Position numbers and translations under genes: made by a program
Notes under the pieces: model-generated
What the model saw: the letters and a program-made list of their open reading frames with translations, nothing else
Database searches by the model: none
What the model was told of the DNA's origin: nothing
Origin: Phytopythium helicoides
Lineage: Eukaryota; Oomycota; Peronosporomycetes; Pythiales; Pythiaceae
NCBI GenBank assembly: GCA_024867545.1
Contig: JANFNE010000009.1
Location: 124,001 to 188,000 of the forward strand
DNA: 64,000 nt
Direction: 5' to 3'
Part shown: piece by piece, positions 31,889 through 44,386 of the stretch
Layout of the letters: every line of letters begins with the position of its first letter
Numbering within the stretch: position 1 is the first letter of the stretch

Positions 31889-33931
31889 CTGTGGCGTGTG
31901 GGGGTTGCGCGTTGCGAGCGAGCTGGCAATAGATATGCGATCGAGGCGAGGCGGTCGGCGCTAAATAGGAACGGGACGACGAGCGAGGGCCGTTACTGGT
32001 ACCGGGAGCGGGCTCCTTGGGTCGGGAGAGGGCTGCAAATGCGCGAATGGGCTCGCGCTCGTCCTCGCACACGCAGCGAGCGGGCTGGAAGGGGGAGAGC
32101 GGGCGGGGAGGAGAGCGGGGAAGCAGCAGCAGAGCAGGGCAGGGCGGCTCCGGCCGGCCGGCGTCTCTAACGCAGCCAAGCTGTAGCTCTTCACCTGGAA
32201 ACCCTGCCAAAGGCGATGGTGCGGGGGTGGGACAGAGACGGGGAAGTTGCGATAATACATACCCTGTGGATAGTTGAATTTTGGGGAAAGGATGATGATT
32301 GAGGGTATTTGACTTGGAATTGTATGGAAGGAAGCAGTTGGAAGGACCTGTGGAATACAATAACGCGCCACGTCAGACATCGCCACGCGCTACAATGCAA
32401 CGACGGGCTCCAGGCAGAGTCCAGTTCCCTGCTTGCAATCGAACTGCGAATCTCCCGCGATAGCCGATACCTACAAAGTGTGCAGCTCGATCCTCGTCAG
32501 GAGCTCCTCGGCGTGCGACTGCATGCGTGCTCCTGCTGCTGCTGCTGCTGTTGCTGCTGGTGCAAGAGCGAGCACGGCAACGCCACACTACGTCACCAGT
32601 GTTTTTCTCTAGCTCACATTCGAGGTCGTTATACGGTATGCATGACTGTGGCACCGCGCGGCATCCACTTCGAGCGGCCCGCGCCTCGCCGGCTATGCAC
32701 GGATCTGCATGCGGTCGTTGGACACGCCACGAGCCTTGATGGACAAGCCCGACAGATGACGGCGTTCCGTGTTCATGCTTGCGAAAAGTGGAAAGCGGAG
32801 CCTCGAGCAAAGCGGTCGTGGCGTCGAGCAGCTGCTACGCACCGGCACAGCCTCGCCGCCTGGTCTGTTGGTGAACTTTGGAACTTGGAACTGAACTTTC
32901 GTCCTCGAGTCATGTCCCGCCTTGGCTGACTCGATGTTTATGACGGACGTGCGCCACGCTCCCAAGGTATCTCGTGCAGCTTCCGCTCCAGCAGGCGGAG
33001 CAGAGTCACGTGGCTGCCAGGGCTTGTGCCAAGCAGGTGGTTGCCCCGCACTCGGATACTACGCTACAGTGTGCCGTCCTCGGACATGTTGGACAGCTCG
33101 TTGGTCGATACTGCAACCCCGATCCAAAACAGTGGGTAGAGTTGGGTTGCATTCCTGATGTCGGACACGGTCGAAAATGAACCCGAAGCACCTAGATTTC
33201 AAGCTAGATGAGCAAAAAAATCCATTTGCTTCGCTTCTGACGCAGTTTCATCCATGGCGATCCACTCATGCATGAGGTCACCATGGGTCCATGGAATGTG
33301 TTTGCTCGCCGGTGCCACTCTTGACCATCACACAGTGTACACTGCTGGAAGCACTTCAACTTGAGTGCACAGATACGGAGGTCTTCAGTAGAGCCACGCT
33401 TCAATGCAGCATAATCAAGCGAATCACTCGTCCAAGCACCTCCGCCAATCGACCCCACATATCTAGTCGCGGGCGTTGCGTGTTGTCGCAGCCGTTGCGC
33501 TTTGGTCTGAAACCGGAGCCAAAAACTGGCAGGCAATCATCCCATACTTTTCGTGTCGAAATGGCTGCATCTCGAGAGAGATGAGGGGCTGTGTGTGCTT
33601 TTTTGGCGGCAGCCCAGAGCGATTCGTTGTGAAGAAGCACGCAAGCTTGAAGGTGGTCAACTCCAAAAAGATCAATCCACTCAGCACAAGTTTCATGAAC
33701 AAAGTGATCCCCCACGAACTCGCAACGCAATGCTCGTCTTTCTCGACTCTTGATCAGCTCGATCATGGGCCTGCACGGATGACACCAAAGCTAGTCGACA
33801 AAGTCATCATCATCCACGACCAAGCGAACAAACAATGAACGCCGCTGCAGTTCGTGTGGTGTGGCCCACATCATCTCACCTCGCAGCCCCACATCGTCGC
33901 ATTGCATTGATCGCCCGCCCAAGCTCGAGGG
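31889..33931. other. 2-kb intergenic stretch with CTG microsatellite
   Basis: No gene is recognised. A (CTG)n-rich run lies at ~32527-32560. Several overlapping minus-strand frames at 33200-33770 look protein-like in composition but carry no motif and contradict each other in frame. Confidence 0.5.
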
Positions 33932-35519
33932 ATGGCGCGCTCCGTGGGCTTCTCGGCGTCGCCGCTGCTCTTCCTGGCGCTCGCGCAGCTGCTCACGTCA
34001 CTGGTGCTGGGCTCTCGCTTCCAGTTCGCACTCACGTCGCGCACGGAGGTGCCTCGCAGCCGAAAATCCGAGCGAGGAAGGCGCGATCTTGGCTGACAAT
34101 TGGATCTTTGGGTGCGTTAGGAGTGCTTTTACGAGGAGGTCAACGCCCGCGCGTCCGACAACAAGCTGCTCTTCCGCTTCGGCATCGTGGAGCCCAAGGC
34201 GTACGACTTTGTCGACGTGCAGGTGCAGTTCGACGACTTCCGGGCGGGAATTGCGGGTCGATGACTGACGAGGAATGCTGCAGATCAAGAACCCGTCGCT
34301 CGGCACGGTCGTCGGGTGGAACAGCTCGCAGAATGACTTCGTCACCACCAACATTCGTGAGACCGGGCTCTACCACGTGTGCTTCCGCCGCGTGCCGGGA
34401 TCCTCCAGCACCGTGGATGTATTCTATGCATTTGACGTCGTCTCGACAGGTGAGTCTCCATGACCGGATCCCACCATTGGGTTTGCAATCGATACTGACT
34501 TTGTGTGTTATCTTCTACAGGATCCATCAGTGTCGTGATCCGCCCGACAATTGCTGCGACCGTGTCCGATACGGACCGTAACCGGCCCAACTACATGTCA
34601 GGCATGAATCTGGCTACCACCAATGGCAAGGCCTCCAAGTTCGGCGTCGTCGAGTTCGACGTGTCATCCGTCTCCCCGAGCATCGTCCGTGGCAATACGC
34701 GTGTCCAGCTTTTGTTGTCTGTCGAGAACACGGCGCAAGAGAAGATCGATATTTCCGTCTCCTCGCTTCCCTCCCAGGCAAAGTACCCTATCACCTGGGC
34801 GAATCTTGCTGGGTAAAGGATACTTTCACCGTGCACATGAACTTGTTAAAGGATCTAACTCTGCTGGTTTCGAGTAGATATGCTGAGAACGAGCTCTTCA
34901 AGCGTCATGTGTTCGATAACGCGGAAGCGGAACTGGGCAGCGCTATTGCCTTTGACATTACGGAACTCTTTGCCACGCGGGTCGCCGGCGACAAGCGCAA
35001 CCTGGCGTTTTCGGTGCGTGTCATATCTCTAACATGCTTGATTTCCTAGTTGTCTGACAGTGCTTGTTGTAACAAATCAGGTTCATGCGCAATCTGACGG
35101 CGAAGCCACCATTTCGGGCATTTACGGTGTTGCACCGGACTACTTCCCGCAGATTGTCGTCGAAGGTATGTCTATGATTGCGAACTAGGATAGAACGTGT
35201 CACTGATCGGTCTCTCTGCCGAGCAGATCTTGGACTCGACCTCATGCGTGAGGTTGCATACTTCAAGGAGACCGTCTTCACGCTTCGCGGTGACATTTCT
35301 TACATTCTCCACCGCGAGCGTGGCAGCCGAAATGGTAAGTCACCTTTGCCCAATTTTCATTGACCAACGTCACTCTAACCCATTGCACCTGTGTTTGCAG
35401 CTGCCGAAAGTGCTAACTCGCGCGTCAAGTGGCTTTCGCTGCTTACAAACGTTATTCTTGTCGGTATCGCACTCGTTCAGGTACTGTACATTCGGCACAT
35501 GCTCGAGACCACCTACTAG
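33932..35519 (+). CDS. p24/emp24 cargo receptor with an inserted CBM96/DNRLRE-like beta-domain
   Basis: Eight exons with consistent phases: 33932-34048, 34121-34222, 34284-34449, 34521-34812, 34878-35013, 35081-35165, 35227-35334 and 35401-35519 (1125 nt, 374 residues). Residues 1-27 are a signal peptide (FLALAQLLTSLVLG). Residues ~28-128 are a GOLD domain: ECFYEEV, FVDVQIKNPSLGTVVGW, GLYHVCFRRV. The last ~70 residues are the p24 coiled coil and anchor: AYFKETVFTLRGDISYILHRE, SANSRVKWLSLLTNVI and a TM helix. Normal p24 proteins are ~200-230 residues. Here ~170 extra residues (130-302) sit between GOLD and coiled coil and resemble a DNRLRE/CBM96 beta-sandwich: VVEFDVSSVSP, ITWANLAG, AFDITELF, YFPQIVVE. 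p24 proteins cycle between ER and Golgi in COPI/COPII vesicles. The insert may bind a glycan or cargo; this is inference. Confidence 0.85.
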
Positions 35520-35660
35520 GTGCAGATTACTGGCGCAGTAAAACACAGCAATCGGAACGCTCATCTCGGAAACAGCTCTCGAGATGTTGTATGCAAACAA
35601 AGACTGAGCAAGTTCATTAGAAACAAATTCCAACTACCAACTTCAACGCACGCGTCGAAG

Positions 35661-37272
35661 CTAGGCAGCAAAGCTAACATCGCGATCAATTCCCCATCCA
35701 CTGAGGGCCTCCTCAGCCGTCTCGCGCTCCTTCAGCAGCGAGAACTTGAAACCTCCCGACTTGCTCGAATACGCATAAGTCGCCGCAACCTGACGGCTGT
35801 TGTACTTGGAGTGCATCGACATAGTATAGCCACCAGAGTCGTGAATCACGACAAGGTCGCCGACTTCAATCGGTGGAAGAAGCAACTGCTTCGCCATGAA
35901 GTCACCCGAGAAGCACAACGGGCCGGCAATATCTGCTTGACGTATTCCGAAGCCGGACACTGCTCTTGGGCTTTCCGTCAGGGCCGAGCACAGAGATCGT
36001 GTGAGACCACAGCTCGGGCAGATACGCTGTCCGCGGGAACTGGTCGGCCCCGACATGTACCACAGCGATACGCTGACCGGCCCAATTCTTGAGTGCCTCA
36101 ACCTTCGAGACAGTGATACCAGGCTTGACAAACACACTTCGTCCAAACTCGGTGATAATGGTCGAGAAACCGCTCGTGAAAAGCTCGGGAACGAGGCGGT
36201 CGACCGACTCGGCGTATTCGTTGAAGTCGTACGCCTCGCGGTCTCCACCGTCGTAAACTGTTGGCATTCCTCCTCCAATATCCATGACCTTGATTTGCTG
36301 CTTGCCAGCGCGGTCATTGATCTCGCGAGCAAAGCGCACCGCTCGCTGTGCGCCTTCGGCAAGCAAGTCAAGCGGACAGCCCTGCGATCCAACGTGGACA
36401 TGGACGCCCTGGAGCCACGGGTTGTTGAGGAAGATGGCAAGCAGTCGCTCGTGCGTCTCGGTGGTGAGGGGGAGTCCGAACTTGCTCGTGACCGTCGCCG
36501 TGCTGGTCGCGTCAATGGTTCCACCACCCACAACAGGGTTGATACGCAGTCCGATCTGCGCGCCGTGGGTCTGCTCGTTGAAGCCGCCGATCTCGGCGAA
36601 GATGGCGTTGATCTTGCGCACCTCCTCCTCGTTGTCGAGGTTGATGTACACGCCGTCGAGCAGCAGCTGCTTGAGCTCTCCGAGCGTCTTGCAGGGCGAG
36701 TCGTAGATCACCTTGCGCGGCGCGAAGCCGAGCGAGAGCGAGTGCTTGGCCTCTGCGAACGACGCGCACTCGGCGCCAAAGCCCAGGTCCTTGGCACCCC
36801 GCAGCACGCCTCGCAGAGGGTTGCACTTGACAGCCACGGCGTGCGTGAACTCCTTCTGCGGGAACGCCGCGCGCATGTTCTCAAGCCGAGCCGTGTACGC
36901 GTCCCACGAAAAGAGGTTGAGCAGCGGGCTCTCGTCGTGGATGACGCGCTGTGCCACCGCCGCCGCCACCACGTCGCTCACCGCTGCCACGCGCTCGTCG
37001 TGCTGCTGCTTGGCCGCGTCCGCGCGCTCGCCCTGATGAGCCAGCAGCGGCGCCACGTACGTCGTGGAGGAAGACGATGACGCCGAAGCGCCTGCGACTT
37101 GGGAAAGCGCCGAGATCGCGAGCGCCGCGGCCTCGGGCGCCACGCCAGCAGCTTCCGCTAGTCGCGCAGCCAGTTGCTGCTGCTGCTCGGCGGTGGCGCC
37201 GGCCGCCTGACGCGCGTACTCGGCCCACTCGACGTGCGCCATGGCCGCTTGGATTGGAAATGAGCTGCTCAT
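35661..37272 (-). CDS. PLP-dependent ornithine/diaminopimelate decarboxylase family (group IV), frameshifted
   Basis: The main frame (37272-35904) and a second frame (to 35661) together encode one enzyme; a one-base slip is needed near 35955, between LGPDGKPK and QADIAGPLCFSGDF. Visible fold-type III features are AVKCNPLRGVL with the PLP-binding Lys, GFGAECASFAEAKHSLSLG, VHVHVGSQGCPLD, VMDIGGGMP (phosphate-binding Gly loop), ITEFGRSVFVKPG, then GPLCFSGDF with the C-terminal catalytic Cys and GGYTMSMHSKYNSRQ. An Ala/Gln-rich N-terminal ~90 residues is extra. Members decarboxylate ornithine, lysine, arginine or diaminopimelate; the specificity is not readable here. The conserved C-terminus argues that the frameshift is a sequence error, not decay. 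Confidence 0.75.
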
Positions 37273-38363
37273 GGCAGTAAGATCACTCGAGCCTATCCGG
37301 CTAAGTGCGATTTACTGGGTAAACAGCAGGTTGAGAGCGAGGTACTGTGTGTGGTTGGCTAGGTGCGAAGACTGTCATCATCGCGCTGATGAGAGTGATC
37401 GAGCCGATGGACCTCATCATGGAGGATAACAGACGAAATGGAGGCGGAGGAGCATGCGGATGGACTGCATCACAGAGCCTGGAGGGGAAGCGAAAAGCTA
37501 CATTGGCCTCGGTGAACCCGCGAGCGTGAGGTGCTGCCTTCTTTGAAGCGCTCGTGTAGCTTGATGCGCGCAAATGATTTGATGCATGTAGCCAATGCTC
37601 CTCATCACAGCACACGCAGCAAGCTGCCAGTAGTAGCGAGAATATAAAATGATCCTTCCTGGTGATTGCAGACGATGGCCTCATGTATACTTTATGGGTG
37701 ATATGAAGCAGAACGACGTCCAAGGAGCGACCACAGACACACAAAAGGAAGCATTTAATCCTATCTCAGGGTACCTCTGTGCACTGCTCCGGAAGTAGGG
37801 CATCCAAAACACTCGACCAGAGCTGAATGGAACTCGGATGGATTGATGGACCACTTCTCGCGCGCGGGTCGACAGGACGGGACCGCCTCAAGCGACGCCA
37901 AGCCAAGCACAGACGGCGACGGCCCACGCACGTGAGCGAGGTCGTTCGCAGGCGCGCAGATTGATTATGCTGCTGTTTTTGGTTTGATATTTCCTACGGA
38001 ATTGGTTGTTCCGTGCTTTGTGTTTTCTTGAGATATAAACACAGTCCAGTGCCTGCCCCATGTGAAATGCCTTTGAGCATTTGCAGTGAGCATGCGCTGC
38101 ATCAGAGCTGCGCCGCAGATGTCGATGCCCGAGCTGGTATCGTGTAATACCGTCGCTTCAACTTGAAGCCGGTATGTGTACCTGACCCATACCGGTATTC
38201 TCCATCACAGGATTGAAAACTCGGTATTCCATATCCAAGTTTTTCTGGTCCGCCACCGGCTTTCTGACCGCCTACATGGCATTCCGACCGAGCGAGCGCC
38301 AGGTAAAGGCCTGGAGACCCGCCGCCCCTCGCGCAGCGCAGTGGCGCGCGGCAGTCGGACGCC
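37273..38363. other. Divergent intergenic region between decarboxylase and GPCR-TKL genes
   Basis: About 1.1 kb, no gene recognised. It serves as 5' region for both divergently transcribed neighbours. No clear regulatory motif could be assigned. Confidence 0.5.
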
Positions 38364-41295
38364 ATGCCGAGCCTGCAGGAGGCGCTCGCGCTCGCGCGGC
38401 TCGTGATCATCGCGCTCTCGGCCGTCTCGTCCTCGGTGGTGGCCACGGTGCTGCACCGCAAGATGGAGCTGCTGCTGCCGTCGCCCTACGCCACGCGCGG
38501 AGGGCCCCCTCGCCGCCGCGGGCCCGCGCTGCCCAAGCTCTTCTTCTCCGTCATGCTCACAGACTGGTTCTTCGGCTGCACGGGCGCCATCAGCCTATCC
38601 ATGGAGCTCGTCATGGGCCACCGCGCAAAGTACCACAACGTGCTTGGCGTCACCATGGAGGGCGTCTTCGACGCCAGTTTGGCAGCCACCATGCTCTGGG
38701 GCTCCGTCCTCTCGGTCTTCGTGCTCATCGGGAACCATCAGCCCTTGCCTTCGATGAACGAAGCCGGCCAGGACGCCAAGAAGAACACGCGGCTAAAGCA
38801 CTTCCGCGTCCGAACGGCGTGGATGGGAGTGTGGATCGTCGCCGCAGTGTACGGGCTGCTGATCGCCACGTATGTACAAGCGTGGGTGCTGCGCTGGCCG
38901 GGACGACACGCGCTTCGGACGACCTGCTTGGTGTACATTTCGATCGTCTACGGCGTCTCGCTGCTCTTGGTGCTGGTGACGCTAGGGGTGCTGCTCAGAC
39001 GCCGTCAGCGACTGTGGGGACGACATGTCCCCGCCCCAATTCGATTCAGCTACATCACCAACTCAACAAGCGAGCCGACACCTATGCTGGCGCGTTCGCT
39101 TGCAGATAGCCGGGTCAAGCAAGAGCAGGTCGTCGAGGCCAGGCGATACGAGCTGCACATGAAGATTGTGCAATACCTCCTGCTGGTGCTCACAATGCAG
39201 CTCCCGTACATGCTGTCACGCTGGTTCGGACACGAGACGCTGTCCGTCGTCTTCATTGAGATTGGCGACTGCCTTTTATTTTCCATCCCGCTCGTCAACA
39301 CACTCGTGTTCGCTTGCTGGAAGGACATGGGCACAGGACAGAGTCGGACGAATCGGAATCCTGACGACGACAGCAACTCCACCATGCTGCAAAGCACGGA
39401 AGGACCTGGTGGGCAACGGAGTCGTATTGCTAACAACAGCTTGCTGTTTGGCACTAGTCTCCGTCCTGGCCAACAGCCAGGTGCTGGTGTGTTTGGACAC
39501 AGTTCTCGCGTCGGTGGTGCCTTCGCGTCGTCATATCGATCGCTCTTTGGCAGCAGCAACAATCCAAATCCCAACGCGTCTGGGGTTCGAGAGAAAGACA
39601 CTGCGGCGCTCAAAGGCACTTTCATTGGATCCGGTCAAGATCAAGTTACTTTGGATGACTTGGATGGGCTTTCAAACTTGTCGTTCATCGCAGAGGGCGC
39701 GTCTGGAAGCGTATACAAGGCACAGTGGCTTGGCATTGAAGTTGCCATGAAGATCATCAAGCTCCCCACAACGGAGACCAATGGAGTAGTCGACGCGGAT
39801 CTTTACCGAACCTTTATTCAGAACTCCGAGATCTCTTTCATCGAGGAAGCATCGCTATGTGCGCGACTACGACATCCAAACATCACTTTGTTCATGCGTG
39901 CAGGCTTTTACGAAGGGAAGCTCGCAATCTTGACCGAGTATTGTGCCCGTGGAAGTCTGAAAGATGTGCTGAAGAGGCATTTCCCGCTCAGCTGGAGGCG
40001 CAAGGTCGCTCTCGCACTGCACATCTCCAAAGGACTGACGTACTTGCACGCGCGCAACCCAACCTACATCCATCGCGATCTGAAGGCATCCAATATCCTC
40101 GTGACTGACACCTGGCAGGCTAAACTCGCGGTAGGTTTCCCCTCGAATGGGTTTTGGCATTTGATAGCTTACTGACCGAATCTGCGTCCTTGTATTGATG
40201 CAGGATTTTGGCATCTCCAAGGTGGCGAACATCGTCAATCGCGTGGCATTCAATGAACGAGTGACACTGGAAGCACCGCCGTCGTCAGGCTCGGCCGTTG
40301 GTGCTGCTGTGCAAAACCCGTCGCGAGCTGGCAGCATGATTGACGAGCTCACTTCGTTTGCTGGAACTTGGCGCTGGAACGCACCCGAGATCCTGACGGA
40401 CCCTCACAATTGCCGGTATAATCGTGCAACAGACATGTACTCATTCGGCATGGTGCTCTGGGAGATCGCATCCGATGGAGCAGTTCCATTCAGCGACACA
40501 CGGTTCGACTTTGAAGTCCGCGAAAAGTGCTGGTCGAGCAACGCCCGCCCATCAATCCATCGCAGCGTTGCCCCGACAAGTTTGCGGATTTGATCCGTCA
40601 GTGCTGGTCTCAGAATCCTCTGCATCGGCCGTCAGCCCCTCATGCTGCTGAAGTGCTCAACCTGATTTTGGAGCAAATGGAGAAGGACTCGAACGACTTC
40701 GCCACGAGCGCGTCCATCTCGGCGTCCGAGTATACCAACAGCATCTTTTCGTCACTGCGTGGCACCCATGATGATGACACCCGACCGAGCATCGGTGCGC
40801 GTCTCACAAACATCCTGCGGGGTCGATTCTCGAGTCGTAGCAGTTCCAAGAGCAACATGAGCCAAGACGAGTTCCAGAAGTTCACGTCGCCGTACTCTGA
40901 CTCCCGTGGCAGTCTCCGTGATAGCTCGATCACCGAGAAGAGTCCGGCCAGCAACAGCCTGGAGGGCTCAGGCTTTGGTGGACCGATTCTTGGTGGCTCC
41001 TCTGTGACGGCAGCAAACGGCAGCCGCCGCTTTCGTGCGACTCTCATCACTGTCGGAGTATGAGCTTGGAGCTGGTCACCCCTCAGACATGTCTACGGGG
41101 TATAGCGCGACGTCGATTGCAGACGACGAGGTGCCGTCGTTCCGTGACATGCGCATCGACGCCATGCTAGAAGAATCTCCGGACGACCGTCACGAGAACG
41201 ACGAGGTAATGGATGTGGATCCTGACGAGGAGATGTTCATGGACGTCAATGGCAACTTCCACCGGCTTTCGCAGATCAAGAAAAGCAGTAGTTAG
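38364..41295 (+). CDS. GPCR-bigram: seven-TM receptor fused to TKL protein kinase
   Basis: Exon 1 38364-40130, intron 40131-40203, then exon 2. Residues ~1-310 carry seven hydrophobic helices, for example LVIIALSAVSSSVVATVL, LFFSVMLTDWFFGCTGAIS and CLVYISIVYGVSLLLVLVTLGVLL. A Ser/Asn-rich linker follows. The kinase starts ~residue 425: IAEGASGSVYKAQW, VAMKIIK, SFIEEASLCARLRHPNI, YIHRDLKASNIL, DFGISK just after the intron, TWRWNAPEIL and RPSAPHA. A Ser-rich and acidic tail ends FMDVNGNFHRLSQIKKSSS. Two single-base frame changes are needed, near 40525 (before VLVEQRPPI) and 41030 (before LSSLSEYEL). Oomycetes are known for GPCR-bigrams joining a receptor to a kinase or PIPK. The gene probably signals directly from a membrane receptor to phosphorylation. 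The catalytic motifs are complete. Confidence 0.85.
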
Positions 41296-41951
41296 TGTAA
41301 CCTATGAGTAGCATCCTGTTCATTTGTCAATAGCTCTGAGATAAAAGTTGCCGTGTGTTGCGTCTCCATTGCAACCAGCAAGTTCGTTCACAGCATTTGC
41401 ACGGGACTCTCGATCCGATTAGTCTCTCGCATTCAGGCCCCTGCTAGCTCGCGATACCCATCGGTCATATTCCTATTGCAACGAAATGCAAAATGCGCTC
41501 TTCCGATCGCACACATGCAGCAAAAAAAAAAAAAAAGTCGATGGAGGTGGGCAGCATCAGTCACTTTAAACAATCTTTGCTGTTGGTCTCAGTGAAGCCG
41601 CTTGTACAGCGGTTCTCAGAAACGAGGAATTCACTCTGCCGCCGCCGCCCGAGAGCGACGACGCCAGCTTGAAGACATCACGCACTGCCCTTCAGGAAAC
41701 GCAAACGCTACTGCAAAATCACGCTGCGAGCATCGAATCGCTTGCCACCTGAGAAGAAGTCGCCGAATGACGCACTCGATTTGGACTCGACGAGGCGCCA
41801 CCAAATTTGACTGGCTGGTGCGACTGCATCCCAAACAGTGGCCTCCAGTTCTCTATTCAGGTGTTTATTAAACTCTATGTATAAATCCCCTCACATTCCG
41901 ATGCGTGTCACTGCGTCCCAAAACCTGCAGCATATTATAATCCGAGGCAGC

Positions 41952-44386
41952 ATGTGGCGGAAAGTACCTGCCGCCGCGGCGATCGGCTGTGTGGGCGCCG
42001 CGGGGCTCTGCGAGGCGCTGGAGCGCGCAGCCTGACGCCAAGCGCGGCGACTTCGCGCGGCTGCGGCTGCTGGAGCTGCGGGACGAGGCGGCGCGCGCCT
42101 CGGCGGCCGAGCAGGAGCCGCGCACGGCCTGGCTCAACTCGGAAGCCCCGCAGTTCCCTTACTTGTTGGCCATTTCGACTGGCGACGACCCGCACGCGGT
42201 GACGGATGGGTGCGGTTTGGTGAAATGTTGGTGCTGCGCTGGTTGAGAGCTTGCTGACGACGCGGACGATGTTGCAGGGTTTTGAATGGAGCGCTTGTTG
42301 TTGGTGAGAGATGCAGCTTCAACATGGTGGGGATGTGATGGCGCTGAGTGGTCAAGATGCTGCATTGGACTGCAGGTTCGAGTCGGACAAGCGCTGGTGA
42401 AATGGTGAACGAGCTGTGTGCTGCACCGACGCGTGGCGGGCAGCTGATGCAGGCGACGGCGCAGTGGTGGAAAGATCTCAAGGGCAAGCTGCATGGTTCG
42501 AACCTCCCTGGAGCGTTCGACCCACGCGTCAGGTTAGTGGCAGTTGATTGAGCTGCTGTTAGCCTCACACTAATCATGCGCTATGATATTTAATATGGTT
42601 GTCACTGCAGCTCTGCAGACCTGTCTCGAGACGCCGTCGTGGATGCCCTGAAAAGGCTAAAGGTTGCTGATCTTGCCAGCACCGATACAAACAGAGACGC
42701 GTCAACTGAAGGCGATGCAAATGATCCACCTTCACATTTCGTGTTTTTGCTCGCGGGTCTCGACGGCATGACGAATGCTGACGCTGAGAGGTGGTTGAAG
42801 TGGACACACGAGATCACTAGTAATGGGCTCGCACACGTTGTGGCGCCGACCCAGCGGGCAATAACACCCGCGCGTATCGAGTGGCTGCAAGCTCGGCACC
42901 ATGCAAACTACCGAGAAGGCGACTTTGTGGCAATTCTCCTCCGTGTTGCCAAGGGTGCAGTCGACCGAACTACAGCCGAACAAAAAGTAGCCAAGGCAGC
43001 GGTAAGGGGCTCCAAACGAAATAAGCTTGGTATCCAAATATGTATTGACGCCACGTTTAATGCAGGAGGTGCTGGGATTTGAGCTATTCGAGAGCACCGA
43101 GAGCACCGATGATCGAGTTGCTGAAAGCAAACCTCGACATGATCAAGAGATTGACATCATTGCGAAAGCAGCCGGGAACTGGTGGGGCGACGTAGTTGAA
43201 ATGTGCAGTCGGCTTGTTGAAGCAGGTCTTCCCCTGTTGACAGACGAACAGGTTCGAAGCTAGCCGTGAGATTTTGATGAGGGTTGTCGATTTGCTGATA
43301 CCTTGGATGGATACGACAGGAGCGACTTGCAACTATCCATCTCGTATGTGAAGAATATCTTCGAGACACTAGCCAGCGCTTGGTAAATGAATCGCTGGCA
43401 CTGAGCACGGATCTCGGTGTGCTCGAGAATTTGCGTGCCGCGGTAAGCGAGGATGCTACTTCCTTTGATCCGTCCGCAACAAATACGGCTCTGGAGAATA
43501 CCCTCTCCACACTTGAGTTGTGGAGATGCCTGGAGGGTATAGCAGGACTCAGCAGTGCAGGTGGTGGGCCGCGAGCAACCGTTGGGTCTGTGCAGGAGCT
43601 TGTTGGGCGTAAGGATATGCCGGAAAATTGCGTCCACCCCGTGGATACGTTGCTGCATTTCAATCACCGCCCAGAAGGAGAGCGCAAATTCTTGGGCCTG
43701 CTAGATGAAAATGTTCTACTTTTGCGACCAAAGGTTTGCTTTCTTCACTATGACGACGGAGTGAACACTGGGTAAAGCCATACTGATCCAGTTTGCTTGT
43801 ATCCGGATTGCAGACGGATATCGAGATCGGAGTCGTTCCATGTGAGACAAAGGCGTTGGTCTCTCCATGCTGGGTTGAGGTCCGGCCTATCATCAAGCGA
43901 GCGTTCAAAAAGCTCTGGGTAGGAGCAGCTCAAGCACTAGTCTGTTGCAATCAAGCCAAAACGCTCACTTCCCTCTTTTTGTTTCATTTGATGAAAGCAA
44001 AATGATGAATACTTCGTGGCAATCCAAGCACTTGAGCGACTATCAACGTCACTTCATGTAAGTGGATCCATCAGACGAGAAAGCAATAGTCGCCTCACAC
44101 AATCGTGTCACTGGACAGCTGTGCGAAGAAATCAAGCTTTTTGAAGCTGAGATTGCCGAACGAGAGCAAACGTTCAAGGAAATGCAGCGAGACCTGACAA
44201 TTCGACAGCACGTTTTGACTCCAGCCGAGCGATCGCAGAGAAAAGCAGAGGTACTGTTTTTCTGGTCGAGTGCTTGGGTAACGATCGTTTCCTCACTATC
44301 GAGTTATCATCTAGATCGCACTAATCGAAGTAGAGTTAGAAGCGAAGCGCGTCTACTTGGAGAAACTTCGGGCTCTGCTGACCTAG
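41952..44386 (+). CDS. Multi-exon protein, possibly Yme2/RNA12-like mitochondrial ATPase relative
   Basis: A multi-exon gene is read from the ATG at 41952 to the stop at 44384-44386. The start is MWRKVPAAAAIGCVGAAGLCEAL, suggesting an N-terminal targeting or membrane helix. The frame slips near 42030 before DAKRGDFARLRLLELRDE. Later exons encode SHFVFLLAGLDGMTNADAERWL followed by EITSNGLAHVVAPTQRAI, a Walker-B/sensor-like pair resembling Yme2/RNA12-type P-loop proteins. These are followed by RHHANYREGDFVAILLRVA, IIAKAAGNWWGDVVEMCSRLVEAG, LLHFNHRPEGERKFLGLL and a C-terminal coiled coil ending [13 protein letters not shown]. The Walker A motif was not found. Yme2 acts at the mitochondrial inner membrane; this assignment is weak. 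The last four bases overlap the stop of the convergent kinase gene. Confidence 0.5.

Noticed and set aside
33204..33766. Overlapping minus-strand frames that look protein-like
   Set aside because: No conserved motif in any frame and the frames conflict, so a gene or transposase could not be supported.
36001..37080. 359-residue plus-strand frame
   Set aside because: Antisense shadow of the PLP decarboxylase in high-GC sequence.
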